A stretch of DNA of 64,000 bases from Acephala macrosclerotiorum (lineage: Eukaryota > Ascomycota > Leotiomycetes > Helotiales > Mollisiaceae): the NCBI GenBank assembly GCA_014904845.1, contig MU119399.1:39079-103078 (forward strand). The letters are read 5' to 3'. Under the pieces are notes generated by a model. The model saw only the letters and a program-made list of their open reading frames with translations. It had not been told where the DNA came from and did not search any database. Numbering within the stretch: the first letter of the stretch is position 1; each line of letters begins with the position of its first letter. The position numbers and the translations under genes were made by a program. Below are positions 26,341 through 39,548 of this stretch, piece by piece.

Positions 26341-28165
26341 CTTCAAAATTGAGAATGCAATTGCAGAAAAGAGAGACGATTCTTTTAATAATAACGAGTC
26401 GGCACTAAATAGTAACTCAAGCGATAATTTAAGTGAACACGCTTTTACTACTCTATATCGTGAAAGCAAACGGCCAGTTTCTCTAATACAGCGTAGAAAA
26501 TCCAATTGTGCAACTGGGCAATAACGACTCAAGTGCCTCTGAAATCGAAGTCGATGACAGTAGTCCTCATACCGAAAGCGCAGCGGCAAACGAAAGCCTT
26601 CTCGATAACTCAAAGGCTGCCATTGAATCGACAATTTCGGTCTTTCCTAGTAATCTCGATATATAGTACGATATTGACGACTTCTTTAAGACGATACAGC
26701 GTTCGCGGCGCTCTGAACGAAAACCTTCGACGTTCGATTCTATGCGCTTTTATACTTCTTTCTCTTTCTGTGCATCGAGCGAGTTATTGCACGACCATAC
26801 TAGTGCAATAAGCTAATGTACGGTCTACGCCAGATTCGAGGCCACGATGTGCTCCTCTATTTATCGCTATCAGTTTTCACTTTGCGCCAAAGCGTCACTA
26901 GAGAACCAGCCCATTCATGAGAATCATTTTTACACTAATCGAAGTTTAATAGGCGAATACGAGCTGAAAGTGCTTGACTCTACACTCGATACCGATCCCG
27001 TCGATAAAAGGAAAAAACAGCAGTAAAAGTTGAAACAGAGAAAGAACGAAACTCATAGTAAAGACGACGAACTGGAGCAAAAAGTGAATGATCTGGCAAT
27101 AGTAATAACGATCGAAAGCGTCGATAGTACCTATTCATTCGACGAAAATAAAAGTCTAAAGTCAACTAAGCGATAGCGGCTTTTACTTTCTCGCGATCTT
27201 TTGTTAAAGTCAAGTCATAACGAGATAGAAAGTCGCAATAACAGCGACGAGAAGTTTAATAACAACAAAGTCGACTCAAAAGAAAATAATAAGAAACTAC
27301 GTTCTATAAAGCGAAAACGGCCGTTCTTATCTTACGACGACTTAATGCAAAAAAAGCGCAAATACCGTCTTCAATAGAAATCTACTTACTAATATAGACT
27401 ACACTCCAAGCACTATCGACGCTTTTCCAAGTTTCACTCTCTCTATGATCAAAGTTCGATAATCGTCGCGATCTCTAGCACCAAAAGTCAATTACTTTCG
27501 CCAGCGCTTTTTGCATTACACGCTACACATACAAATATATCGCTCGATTACTACAACTTTGATCGATCGTCCAAAGGCGTTCTATCGACGCTAATTGAAA
27601 TTACATTCCGTTCGCTCTTTTTACACTACTACTCTTTTATAGTAGTAATCCGAGATAGTTGTAACGAGTGAAGAGTTTCTTTCAATCAAATCGCTCGATT
27701 TATCGAAAGCATCGATTATGTGAAAAAAATCGACGATTTCACTATTAAGCCGATAAAACAATATTCGTTTCTCTTGACTGGTTTTAGCCGGCATACCTCG
27801 TTTCAACTCTCGTCTAGCGAAGGGACTATGTCGACGACGCGTCCTCGACTTTAGAATAGTAGAGTCGTTGATACCGGGATTCTTGCATCGCGAAGTGAAC
27901 CGTCAAGTAGCGACGACAGTAGATTGAGCGATAGCGATTTTGAGTCTAGTAGCGACAATGACGAGTATTCGAGCGAGAACGAGCAAAGCCGTTCGAGTAC
28001 GAGTAAATATAGTCGATAGAATAGTATAGACGAGCAGCGCTTACTAGTATACAAGAAGAAAAACAAGTCTTAAGATTAGATCTTCAAGAAGTTTCTAAGT
28101 AAAACTTCGATTGCAGTACGCACACGTTGAATTATAGTACAGCGCAAAATCAAATAAGCTTCTTT
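26341..28165 (+). pseudogene. Decayed protein with C-terminal Myb-like domain
   Basis: One plus frame runs from 26520 to 28165 (about 545 codons) with roughly a dozen stops. It is joined to an upstream piece (26350-26519) by one indel. The N-terminal half is rich in Ser, Asn, Asp and Glu; a basic patch SIKRKRPFLSYDD lies near 27310. A Ser/Asp/Glu tract at 27895-28010 precedes the C-terminal domain (28033-28165): DEQRLLVYKK..NKS*D*IFKKF..KT..AVRTR*. The stops fall where Myb/SANT domains have Trp, so TGG codons were lost. In fungi such C-terminal Myb domains occur in DNA-binding proteins of uncharacterised, often multicopy, families. Decay is mild here. Confidence 0.6.
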
Positions 28166-28479
28166 CCACAGGTGAACAAACGGCAATTCAAGCTCTATAT
28201 CTACTTGCCTTTAAGCCTCTATTAGAACGAATATCTGATAAGGATCTCGTTTTTCTATCGATTAGTCTTAACGCGAAAATACAATACAATTGAAAAAAGC
28301 GGCGTTTAAAGCGAAAAGAATTGAGTATTAATAGAATTAAATAACTATTAAAGTAAGAATAGAAACGGGCAAAGTAAAAGCATTGGCTTTTTTACTATAT
28401 ATTGTAACAAAAAGTATCAAAATTATTATAAAAATCTTTTTTTTAATTTATATTGTATTAAATTCTTAAACTATTTACA

Positions 28480-29776
28480 CTATTATTATCGTTACTTTTT
28501 TAGTTTTTTTTATCTTTTTTTATTTCTTCTTATCTCTTTTTATTTCTTTTCATTTTTTTTCATCTTTTTTCATCTCTTCTCATCTTTTTTCATTTTGTAT
28601 TGCATCTTCAAATTCAAACAATAAACTAAAAATGGAAATAGAAATAGTATTACTACTAGTGAAATACTTTTCTAAATCCAAATTTCGCGATTTATTATTT
28701 CTCTCGTTATTATTTTTATTATCGTTACTTTTTCTTTAAAACTTATTATTATTTTCAACGTTCAATTTATCGTCAAATGTATTACACTCTTAATTAGTCT
28801 AGTACTTTCAATCGATTTTATAGTTCCAATCGTTATCTCTTGTCTTATTATCGTTTGTAGAGACTATAGATATCAAATTTGACGATTTCGATTTGAATGA
28901 GAGTTTAGTAACGTGAGTATCTATAAATATATCTCGTTGAGCGATATTTGCAATTCGCTTTCTTTGTATATTGAATACAATTGATAAAATCGTAATCGAG
29001 ATATTTCGTTTCTCAAAGAGTTTTTTCACAGATTTCTACTTTCAGTCTTAATCGTTCTAGTTCAACTTTAACTTTCGATTCTAACGCTTCTCAAATTATT
29101 TATTTCTAAGAATCTCTTTGCGTAGATTCGTATATCGATTTATTACGATCAACATTTTGAGATTAGAAAATTTATTATGAAATTGCGCACTTTCAAATTC
29201 GTACTTAATAATATCAATAAACTCTTTTGAATTAGCGTTAGTAATTATTTCGATATAATTAAATAAATATTGATCAAAAATAAAATCTCGTCGCTAAAAT
29301 AAGTCTATAAATCGAAAATTGCAAACATTGTACTTCGAATTAAAGTAAATTATTTTTTTAGTATTTTTTAATCATATTCGAAAAAGATAAATACAATAGA
29401 AACAATCTCGTGTAAAAGTTCGCGACTTACGACAAACGTATAATGCGAGAAGTATTAAAAGCGAGTATATTTTGCCGTTTTAAAGCTTTAAAAATAGAAG
29501 AGTATTACTATCGAAAAATCGTAGTTAAAAGAAAGTTTCTTTTTATATCAAATATCGAATTTCGATAAACAACTTTTGAAAACTAGAGAAACTTTTAGTC
29601 TCTTTACAATAGTTCAAAGATTTTGAGATATTTTGTAATAATTGATTTCTTATTTTGACGTTTTGATTCGTGTTTTTAAAATCATTGATTTTTTTATATT
29701 GCGCGTTATTATTTGTTTTTATTCTCTTTATATTTGAAGTATTTTCATTGAGACTTAGTACAATATTTCTTTTCAA
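28480..29776 (-). pseudogene. Decayed reading frame with Cys motifs and Lys-rich tail
   Basis: A single minus frame starts at an ATG at 29776 and stays in register for about 430 codons with some 15-20 stops, a length not expected by chance in such AT-rich DNA. The middle has a cysteine-bearing stretch (VCRKSRTFTRDCFYC, then YNVCNF about 30 codons later), followed by IIKYEFESAQFHNKF and a long charged region. The C-terminal end (28620-28490 on the DNA) is Lys/Glu/Asp-rich and appears as a pyrimidine-rich tract of about 10-bp periodicity on the plus strand. A zinc-binding N-terminal domain is possible. Not recognised. Confidence 0.4.
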
Positions 29777-31690
29777 TCGTTTTAAAGTCCAAAAGAAAGA
29801 GAAATACTTTGTTTGACTCGATAGATTTCTATAAACGATTAATACAAAAATTATACAAAAAACGCTCTCAAAGAATCTTGTACTAAGATTTATTTGTTCT
29901 TTTTTTAATTACTTTTTTTTCTATTTTTGTATTTTTTTCAATTTTTGTTTTTTGTTTTTTTTCGAAGTACTTTACTAACAAATGAAAAATCTCAAAGATT
30001 TTATTTAATGCATTTTCTAAACGTCGTAATTTTACAATATATAGAAATATAAACAAAAAACAAAAAAACTTTTCGATTATATATTTTCTACAATCAACAA
30101 AATTGTTTTTTAGATTAATAATATTCTATACTCTCGAAAACTCACGAAATTAAAACTCTCATTTGAAAAAAATTAAATCTATAATTATTACAGAATATAC
30201 ATTCTATAGAAAAATGAAATACTATTTGATATTAATAATATATATTATAAAAAGATTTCAATATACTTCTATAAAACGTATAAAATAATCTATCAATTTC
30301 TTATTTATACTCAAATATATCAAAATATTATTAGTGAGCTTTAATTATAATCTATTAATATTTTTCAAATATTCGTCGTTCGAAAAAACGTTTACAATTG
30401 AAATTTCGATAAAGAATTTGTCTACAAATTCTGTATTTGATTTTATCAATTTTTACGAAATATTTTTTTAAATACTTTTTTAAAAAGAAAAATCGATTGA
30501 AAAAAGTATAAATTATTTTAAATTAATCTCGTGTACGATTTTCGATTTAAAACGTGCATTTAAAATTGAAAACTTTTAATCGATTAATACAACGCTAGAA
30601 TATTACTTTTCAAACTATTGTACGATCGAATCGAGAAAAAATCGAAAGACTTTGAAAAAATCGAACGAAATATCAAAGAATATTGCAATCGATATTATTC
30701 AACGTAATAAAGACTATTGAAAAAGTAATATTTATTTATTTATATTAGTAATATATAATTTTTACACAAAAACAAAAATTTGCTTTTTCAAGTAATAGCA
30801 ATTGATTAATTACTATTTTGTGCTCTTGAGCGAATTGAATAAAATTATTACGAAAATTGAGTAATATATCAAAAAATTTTGAAATAATGTTATACCAATA
30901 CTTATAACGCTATACTATTCAATTTGGAAATATAGACTTATAGAATGTTAAGTAAATCTAATAATCGAGTTTTTCGACGATTGTAAAAATATTTGAAAAA
31001 AACAAAATCGAAAAAAATCAATTTTTCTTCTATTTTAAAGCATATAAAAACGGTCTTCGTTTGATAATAATTACGATTACTTTCGCCGTAAATAATAAAG
31101 AGTTACAACGAGATTTTTCAATAGTTTTATTTCAATAAAAGAATTTCAAAAAGGCGTTTAATCAATTTCTCGGTTTTTTGAAAAATAAAGTAATAGTAAT
31201 TGTAAAATTTAAAAAAGGAATAAATTTAATAGTACGTATAATAAGAAAGAAATCGTATAAAGTTCAAAAGACTTCTATAGTTGTTTTTTTTTATTAATAA
31301 GAAAAATTAATAATAGAATAATTGGAAAAAAATGCCGTTAGTAATCAATTTATCGTTTGATTAGTATCGAGTAAATAAGCGCTTAAAGAAATAATCGCTT
31401 CGTAGATAAAGAGAAAGATCATCGATTGCTTTTGCAGACAGAATACAGATTCCGAAGACGACATAGTAATAGACGCTTTAGTAATGAGAAAAAATAAAAT
31501 CTGTAGTTTGCAAACAGAAAAAAAGAAGCAATAAATAAAAAAGCAATTTGTCTCGTTCTATAAGTACTCTTTATATGTACTGTTCATTTTAACGCCTTCG
31601 TTTAAAGTCGTCGTTAGAAGTATCGAATCTCAGACTCAAATCAAGAAATAGACTAAAACCTGGGAATATTTCTCGAGCGCTTTCTACAAT
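29777..31690. other. Decayed stretch, nothing recognised
   Basis: AT-rich with moderate residual GC. Short open pieces exist on both strands but none builds a convincing frame by eye. Between 31330 and 31520 GC rises slightly, with less decayed words such as CAGACAGAATACAGATTCCG, so a relic may be hidden here. Confidence 0.5.
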
Positions 31691-31699
31691 TAAAACCAA

Positions 31700-32107
31700 T
31701 AAAAAAAAGAAGAACAATTAGTAATTACAAGCATTGAATTCACACAATGGAAATCAATAAGCAAATATAATCGAGATACGCTGTATTAATATTTAGCGCA
31801 TTCTGATAGTGCTTAGCGCACTCTGGCAATGCTTAGCGCACTCTGGCAATATTTAGTGCATTGTATCAATGATTAGCGTTGTATTCTCACTTGAGAACTG
31901 AGTCAGAATTGTTTGATGAAAAACATTCGTTCGAGATATTACAATATCGCAAGAAGATCAATTGAGAACGGGCGAAGCGCAGAGGAGACAAATTATTACT
32001 CTATGAAAAAGTAGAATAAAACAATTTGTCGAATACACTTAAATAAGTGTAATAATACCAATTCTATATCTTGGAATTATAAAAGTAATTTCTTTAACAT
32101 TTCAACA
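31700..32107 (+). mobile_element. Probable solo LTR (Gypsy-like)
   Basis: Between about 31975 and 32107 the sequence has the build of the 3' part of a fungal LTR: GAGGAGACAAATTATTACTC, CTATGAAAAAGTAGAATAAA, CAATTTGTCGAATACACTT, AATACCAATTCTATATCTTG, ending AACATTTCAACA. Such sequence with an AATAAA signal is, from memory of fungal Gypsy elements, typical. No second copy occurs in the window and no pol relic is adjacent, so it is a solo LTR or a fragment. The left end is not defined; a purine run at about 31703-31715 may be the polypurine tract. Confidence 0.45.
31791..31890 (+). repeat. 20-bp minisatellite, five units
   Basis: Five consecutive 20-bp units of GCTTAGCGCACTCTGGCAAT type. Units two and three (31811-31850) are identical; unit one (31791), four (31851) and five (31871) diverge, partly by transitions. 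It lies inside the probable LTR and may help date or classify the element. Confidence 0.85.
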
Positions 32108-32710
32108 ATACTAGTAAACTATTTTTAGTTGCATCTCTTTTTGCTATACAAATAACCAATAACAAGAAGCGATAATAGAACGATTTACTAATGAGATACT
32201 AGTTTCAAAAAGAAATCGAAGCAAGTAATTCTACGTAAAATAAAACGTAAAATAAAAAACTCAAATAACGATACTTGTTTAATAATACTAGAAAATTGTA
32301 TAAAAAAAACGTTTATTTACTATTATTTGTCTTTATATGCACACTCAAAGACCAAGTTTGATCGTTTTTCGAGTATATATACGGATTTGATATTTGTCTC
32401 TCAAGTATTTTTTTATATGACTTTTTATAAACCGCACTATTTAAAACGTATCAATTAGTAAAACGCGAAACGGTAAATCGATTTATATAAATCTCGATCA
32501 GTGAAAAAAGAACAATTGATTTTTTTTACTTTTTTTTATTTTTTTTTATTTCTTTTTTTTTTTTTTCTATTTTTCTTTTTCTTTTAAATCAAAGAAAGAA
32601 TTTCAAGTAATATTGAAACAATTATTCGAAAGTTATAATAACGATCGTTATTATAATTTTTTTTTGCGTGATTATTATCGGTTTTATTTTAGAGTGTAAA
32701 TAGATTTTTA

Positions 32711-34102
32711 GAGTCGGTATTTAATTACAAATACAATAAGAACAAATAAAGTATCGAGTAAAGAATTCCAATGTCGTTTATTTCGTCGTAGAATATCAAT
32801 TTTCAATTTAGTAAATCGAGAGATTTTTTTTACTTGCTATTGTTCACATTTTAAATTTTTCGACATTTTATTCATTTTTTACTATTTCGTACATCGCTTT
32901 TTGCAATTATAATAATAGTTTTACATGTTAAATATGATTGTTTTTCTGAGCAAATTATACTACTTATTTCATTGGAGTTTCAATTTCATTAGATACGAAT
33001 CTAGAAAAATATTTTGATAATAATCGAAATCGAAATTGTGATTTAGCGATTAATCTCGTAAAAAGTTTTTAGAGAAGTACAAAATAGTACTAATACTACA
33101 AAATCTTTCGATAATTCAATACAAATTATTAATAGTATAGCAAATTTTATTATTTAAATATATACGCAAAGAATACTATTAGTATATTTTTGTTAAATAT
33201 AGTAAAGATATAATTGTCTCGATTTAAATCGCGCGTTTGTAAGATTTCGAATAGTATTTAAAAAGAAGATATCTTCAGTAAATAGAATAAGAAATTAGTA
33301 ATATCGATAATTATTTTGATTTATGTATCGATTACGCGATATTATCGATATTTGATTAGAGATTAAAAGCCTTTTGATATTGCGGTACGCTATTTCTTTT
33401 AGTCAAAAAACGAGACAATATTATCGACGATTAATTTTATTAGATGCTTGTTACGAAATTAGTTAGATTTAAATACTAAAAAGAATTAAATAAGAAGATT
33501 TTAGTAATAAAATTTGACGAGAAGAATATTATACTAGAAAATGTGTAGAGTTATATAAAGAGCGAATAAAAGTATAAAAAGACTTTTATTGACTATAAAC
33601 AATTCAATAAAAAGAATTATATTATTTATCAATAAATCGAGTAAAATATAGCAAATGTGAATTTAATAACTACGAAATGTATTATTTTTCTTATTGGAAA
33701 TAAATTCAAAATCGGCGAAGAACTAGTAATTGTACGAGGTAAAAAGTATTTAGTGAAAAATAAGAAGATAATTTAATTGTAGAAGTATATAATCGTTGTA
33801 ATTATCGATTAAAATTAATATCGTTTTTTATTAATTACAAATTTCTAAAATTGAAAATTATTTTATTTTTGTATTTGTACGCTTTGAGAATTATATCTAT
33901 TAAATCGACCTCGCGTGAAATCTCGTTCTATAAACAATTATCGTACATTTTGATCGATTTAAAGTGGCTCGAGATTATATTTATAAGATTGACTTTGTGT
34001 AAACTTTTTTTCCGTGAATTTTTATTAGAATTACTTGGGATTATATTTACGAGATTAATTTTGTATAAACTCTCTTTTTGTGAACTTTTATTATTTTTTT
34101 AA
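32711..34102 (+). pseudogene. Decayed long reading frame, unrecognised (plus)
   Basis: One plus frame is readable for about 464 codons up to a stop at 34102, with roughly 35 internal stops, mostly TAA and TAG. The best stretches are QKTRQYYRRLILLDACYEI near 33400 and the terminal 83-codon open piece (33851-34102), which contains a 22-codon tandem duplication (E/G-I-I-F-I/T-R-L-T/I-L). Residual codons show many Tyr, Ile, Arg and Lys and almost no Gly, Pro or Ala, as expected from the decay. No family is recognised. It may be part of a transposon. Confidence 0.35.
33971..34102 (+). repeat. 66-bp tandem duplication (22 codons)
   Basis: GAGATTATATTTATAAGATT at 33971 and GGGATTATATTTACGAGATT at 34037 start two copies with a 66-bp period. 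The period is a multiple of three, so the repeat is in frame in the host relic. Confidence 0.75.
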
Positions 34103-34421
34103 ATTTATCGATTGTAATTACTAAAAATCATTTATATTTATATAAAATCTCGTGTTTTGCGATACAATTTATTGTTTTTTTTAATTCGATAATAATTGTT
34201 ATTATATATTAATATACTCGAATATTGAAAAACTTTAGTAATTCGAGAGTACTAATTGTAATAAAAAGATTAGTAAAAGCGATAATAATCGGTATACTAT
34301 TGAGAGAATAATATCGTTAGTAAATAATAATTGTAATTTAATTCGAAGTAATCTTTATATAATAGTATTCGATATAGAATTTAATCTCTTTTTTTTATTG
34401 CGTTGATTAATGTTTAATAAA

Positions 34422-35115
34422 TCGGGGTTTGCGATTGAAGAACTCAATGAAATCTTTGCATTTATTTATGATTAGCGATAGTTTGAACAGCGACAAATAA
34501 TTACTACGAATTTTTTTTTCGCGTTCGAAGTCTAAACAAATAAAAAAACGAATTAAAAACGATATTTTCTATTATATGCATTAATAGAACGATAATAAAA
34601 GTAGAAAAAAAAAACAATACACGTAGAAATTAAAAAAACTTCTCTATAAATTCGATTAAAGCGATTCTTTTAAAGATCATTTAAACATTTTTAATCAATA
34701 TAATCAAATCATTGTCTGAAAACGAATTGATTTCACAGAAAAGTTTGTAATCGTCTTATTTTATCGCGATACTAAATACTACAATTTTGTACTTTTTTTT
34801 ATATTCAAAAAAAAGTTTCTTTGTTCGATTTTTGAGTTTCTTTTAACGGTAAACTTCGAGTATTGATCGACAATATTTCAATTCTTTTTAGAATTATTTT
34901 AAAATGAAATAAAAAACGCTTTCAATTCAAAGTAAAGTAATATTAGTAATTCGAAATTGAACGTAATAAATAGTTTCAAGCAATGTATTACGTACTATAT
35001 GAAATCTTTTAATAAACGTTATAATTACTTTTAAATTTTCGTCAAACGAATTTTGAAATCTCAAAACAATTTTAACGAGCGATCAAAATAGTGTTTCTAT
35101 TTTTGTGAATATGAA
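34422..35115 (+). pseudogene. Decayed reading frame, Gln-rich C-terminal half (plus)
   Basis: A plus frame begins SGFAIEELNEIFAFIYD and runs about 230 codons to 35115. Stops are TAA/TAG/TGA at places where neighbouring residues suggest Gln or Trp. The middle is basic (KKKTIHVEIKKTS, IRLKRFF), and the C-terminal half reads FEIERNK.FQAMYYVLYEIF and NFEISKQF, which would form a helix rich in Gln and Glu. I do not recognise the family. Confidence 0.4.
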
Positions 35116-36715
35116 AAAATGAAAAATACAAATGGATTAAGTAATAATAAAAAGCGTTAAACAATAATAAGAAATTTTAATCAATGGCAAAAAGTATTAA
35201 ATAATAATAGAAGTATAAACGTTTGATCACGTTAAAACTCGATCGTTAAAAAATTGAGTCTTTATATTATTTTTGAATAACTTTTGTTATTTTCATATGT
35301 ATTACGCTATATCAAGACACAAGTACATTTTGTCGATTTTATTGTATACAAAAATGAAAACCATTGAATTTAAAACGAAAATAATAATAAAAGTATATTT
35401 AGAATTATAAGAAAAATATTTATTGAAAAAAAATTACATTTTTTATTAATTCAATCTATCAATTTCTATCAAAGTTATATGTACAAAATAAAAAGTAATA
35501 TTAAAAATATTTATTGTAATTATAATCAACTCGAATTTATTACTATTTTAATTTAATTCGAATTCGTCGATATTATATTTCGAGAAATATCGAATTTATT
35601 ACAGTTTTATTTCAACAAATTACATTATTTTGTTTAATTATACTAAGTTTAATCGCTAATTGCAAGTGATATTTTTTGTAGAGAAACAATAGAAAAAGTA
35701 GAGTATTAATTCTTCGAAAATTAATTTGTAATACCAAAGAAGCAAAAAATATAAAGCGATAAAACCGGCGCTATACTTATTATTATTTTAAAAGTAGTTC
35801 GTTTTAGCGATATAAGTAATCGATATTATTCGTTTAAATAAAGCGCACAAAAAATCGAATTGTAATCTTTTTATTTAATCGTGCATTTTATCAACTTCTC
35901 AATTTCCACTTCTATTTACAACGAATTTTGAATAGTTTTTTCAATTAATAGATTTTTTTATTCGTGATATTAAATATTAATTAGTAAAAAAAGACTTTTG
36001 TATTATATTTTATTAGTATTGATTAAAATTGGAATTTATAGTAATTATTAGTAATTATTAGTAAACGTATATATTCGCATGATATTTGCTTTTTTGTAAC
36101 ATTTGCAATAGCAATAATCTACAATAATTAAATAATTCGATTTATAATTATATATTAAATTTGTTGAATTGTTTAAAAATAGCGTTTTTTACTCAAACGC
36201 AAATTTTTATTTTTTCCAAGAAAATATAATATTACGAACGAATTTCAAAGTTTATAGATTTATTAAAATTTCGCTTTAATAACAATTTTATAATAGAGTT
36301 TATATTGCGAATATTTATATCGAAATAATTAATTCTAAGGAGTACGAAATCGTTATATTAATAAAAATTATTTTTATACAAAAATATTTTCTTTGAAAAC
36401 TAATAAACTTTATAATATTTTGTAATAATTTAAATATATAAAAATGTACTATTTATCTACTTTTATTATATCGAATACATATAAATACTAATAATACAAA
36501 ATTGATTGTTTTAGTAGTATCGAAATATGTATTCAATATATTATTATTTTTTTACAAATTATTATATAATTAAATATAATATATTATTTTTTACTTATTC
36601 TATAGAATTCGTACGCTACTTATTTGTTTCGTAGTTTATTAGTACTTTTTTTTTCGAGTGAATCGATATTTACATTATATTTTTAATTGAATTAGTACGT
36701 GAAATATATGTATAA
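35116..36715. other. Decayed stretch, nothing recognised
   Basis: AT-rich, both strands broken by frequent stops. No domain, LTR or repeat of note was seen. Confidence 0.5.
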
Positions 36716-36719
36716 TTCT

Positions 36720-37665
36720 CGATATTAATCGTTAATAATTTCGAATTTTAAATTGTTTGTATTTTAAACGTATATATTAAAAGTTTTGTTTTAAATTATT
36801 TAATATAAATATCATTCTTCGAGAAAGTCTATTATGAAAGCATTTCAAAGAAATTGAACTCAATATTAAATACACATTATCGACCTTTTAGTAAGTATAC
36901 TTCCAACGAACTTTCTATAAAACAAATATTTACTTTATAACGTCTAAATCGTTTTTAGACGACTCGCGAAAAAAAATCGACCATATAATAAAAAAATACG
37001 ATTTTAATCACTATACTTTCACGGCGTTATTTTAAATCGAATATAAACGCTCTATTAATAGTATACTAGAAATCGAAAATCAAATACTAAATATAGTTTT
37101 ACAATGTATAGAAATTAACGATTTGTTATAAATTTATATAGTAATTACAATTAGTTTCTCGTTTCGCACTTAAATTATTTCAAACGATACTAAAGTTTTT
37201 CAATTATTACATGGCACTACAATAGTAATAAACAAACGACAATATATCGAGACTAATACAAATAGTATTTACGAACTTACAAAAACAATCGATTTAATCA
37301 AAACTCAAATCTTTTTGCGACAAACGCTCGTTGTACCAAGTCAATCTATAGAAAATTACTTCGCGAAAAATTATTCTATGAAAAAATACTTCGTAAATTC
37401 ATATGTAAAAAAGAATTCTAAGTAATAAAAATTATCTTTTTATATAGCAATAGAAATTGAATCGTTGTACAATAATAAAACGATTAAAAATACAAATAAT
37501 AAAAAAATTAAACGCTATATAAAAATTAATGTAACAAGGATTATTTACAGTTTTCGTACTAATAAATATATTTTTAAAAATAGTAGAAATTACAAAAAAT
37601 CAATTACTAAAAATAAATAAAAACAAATTCAATACAACGGAAATTAAATGTAAGTATACTATAGA
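36720..37665 (+). pseudogene. Decayed reading frame, unrecognised (plus)
   Basis: The clearest unnamed relic of this part: from 36844 a plus frame reads FKEIELNIKYTLSTF, then, with few stops, SILEIENQILNIVLQCIEI, LLHGTTIVINKRQYIE, SIYELTKTIDLIKTQIFLRQ and IENYFAKNYSMKKYFV up to about 37424, and continues weakly to 37660. About 190 codons carry only seven or eight stops. The heptad-like spacing of Ile and Leu suggests a mostly helical protein. No catalytic motif is visible. Confidence 0.45.
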
Positions 37666-38561
37666 AAAAAAACAATATACATTAGTAAAAAGTTTAAATA
37701 ATGTCTTATTTAAAATGCAAAAAAAGAGAAGTATTATTACTAGTTTTTTTGAATAAAATTTAATAGTTTTTTATTTTATTAATTTGAAATATTATATATT
37801 TAGCAATTTTACAAATAGTTTTTGTATTTCTAATTACTTTTTTGCTCAATTGTATTGTGTTTTCATGTTTACAATTTACTACAAATTTTAGTTTTGCTCG
37901 TTTAATATAGTTCTTAGAATAACGTTTATTTTTACGAGAAATTTGCTTTTTGTTTTAAAGGTTTATTAATCGGATAATAAATACTATAAAAGCGCTCTTT
38001 TAATTGTCGTTATAAAGCAATTTATATCGACGATATGAAAACGATTATTTTAAAGTTTTATTTCAAAAAACGTCAAATTAAAAAAAAAAATCACAATCGG
38101 CAAATAAATATATATCGATATATATAATAAACGAAAATTTTTTTTTCGTTTTTTTGATATTTATATGCAATTTTTTAACTTGATTGACTTTAATAGATTT
38201 GAGTACTCAGTTTAAACGAAATTGTTTTATACAAACTCGATACTTGTTATTATAATAGAAAAGTATATTGATAATAAGTTTGTAATAAATCGTTTTATCA
38301 ATATACAAAGTAATTTTTATTATATATTCTATAGAACAAAAAGAGTAAAATTACAATTCGTTGTATATTATTTGAAAGTATGAAAATACAAAAACAAACG
38401 ATTTTAAATAAAATTATAGTATTACTAGTTTAGTGCGTTTAAAGTCTAAGAACTTGATTTAATTTACTATTGATATTGAATTTCATTCATTGAAATATAT
38501 TCGCGATCGATTCTTTAGTAAAATATAGATACGATCGAGTTAATAGTCTTCCTTCGAAAAC
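37666..38561. other. Decayed stretch, nothing recognised
   Basis: AT-rich sequence with no readable long frame. GC rises slightly near 38510-38570 (CGATCGATTC, CTTCCTTCGAAAACGGCGAC), which is the start of the next relic. Confidence 0.5.
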
Positions 38562-39170
38562 GGCGACAATATGTAGTATTCAAATAAAGTGATTCGTTTT
38601 CGATTGGTAATAAACTAGAAATATTCAAATTAGTTATATAATCGAAGAATAGATTATTATTTTCTTATTATTAATACAAGAAAATTTAGATTAATATACG
38701 TAAATTTAAAACGTTTACAAATCTTCGTTATATATTCGCTTTAATCAATAAATATATATATTCAAATTATTAAATAATCAAAAAAAAAATCGATTTCTTT
38801 GTAAAAAGAGAAATTTATATTCTGACTATACGCATATATAGTAACAATACTCACTCTATTTGTAATCATAGAGTATTCGATTGTATATGAAATATTGTAT
38901 TCGAAAAAAGATATTCGAAAATTACTCGATATATTCTATAGACGTTAGAAATTTGCGAAATCAATAATTGTAATAATAAGTGTAGAAATTGGTCAATAAA
39001 TATAAGCGTACGAAGTAGTACTTTACTCTTTACTAATAAAAAAGTTTTTGACTTTCAATCTTTGATTTGATATTAATTTCTATAAAATGCAACAATTTTT
39101 TTTGAACTTATATCAATTTTGATCGAAATTTTTAAAATATCGCAAAGTTCGAAAAATTGTTTCTATTATA
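38562..39170 (+). pseudogene. Decayed reading frame, unrecognised (plus)
   Basis: A plus frame of about 200 codons reads IRFRLVIN, FLIINTRKFRLIYVNLKRLQ, YAYIVTILTLFVIIEYSIVY, KDIRKLLDIFYRR and AYEVVLYSLLIKKFLTF, broken by about 15 stops. Not recognised. Confidence rests only on frame continuity. Confidence 0.3.
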
Positions 39171-39548
39171 ATTCTAATATACTAAAATCGAATTTAAACA
39201 ATTTATTTTTCGACGAAAATATTTGTACGTATTTAATATTGAAATAATTTTCTCTAATATGAATATTTTAAATATTGCGAACTATTTAAATATTAAATAA
39301 AAACTTTTTTTTCGATTCGATTATCGATCGAGAAATATTTCATAGACTTTTGATATAGCGAATACTATTGATTACAATATAATAAATATACACGTTTTAA
39401 GAAAAGTCAAAAATAGAATTAATTGAACTATTTTAATTTACTAGTTTTTAAACGATAATAATTACATATTCTCGTACAAAAAATCCAATTATTATTCGAT
39501 ATAATTTATTAAAAAACTTTTTTGTCTAGAAAACTTTTACTCTCTCTA

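Noticed and set aside
28490..28620. Pyrimidine-rich tract as a promoter element
   Set aside because: It is better explained as the reverse complement of a Lys/Glu/Asp-rich C-terminal tail of the minus-strand relic.
31791..31890. CRISPR-like array
   Set aside because: Units are directly adjacent with no spacers and the context is a fungal LTR.
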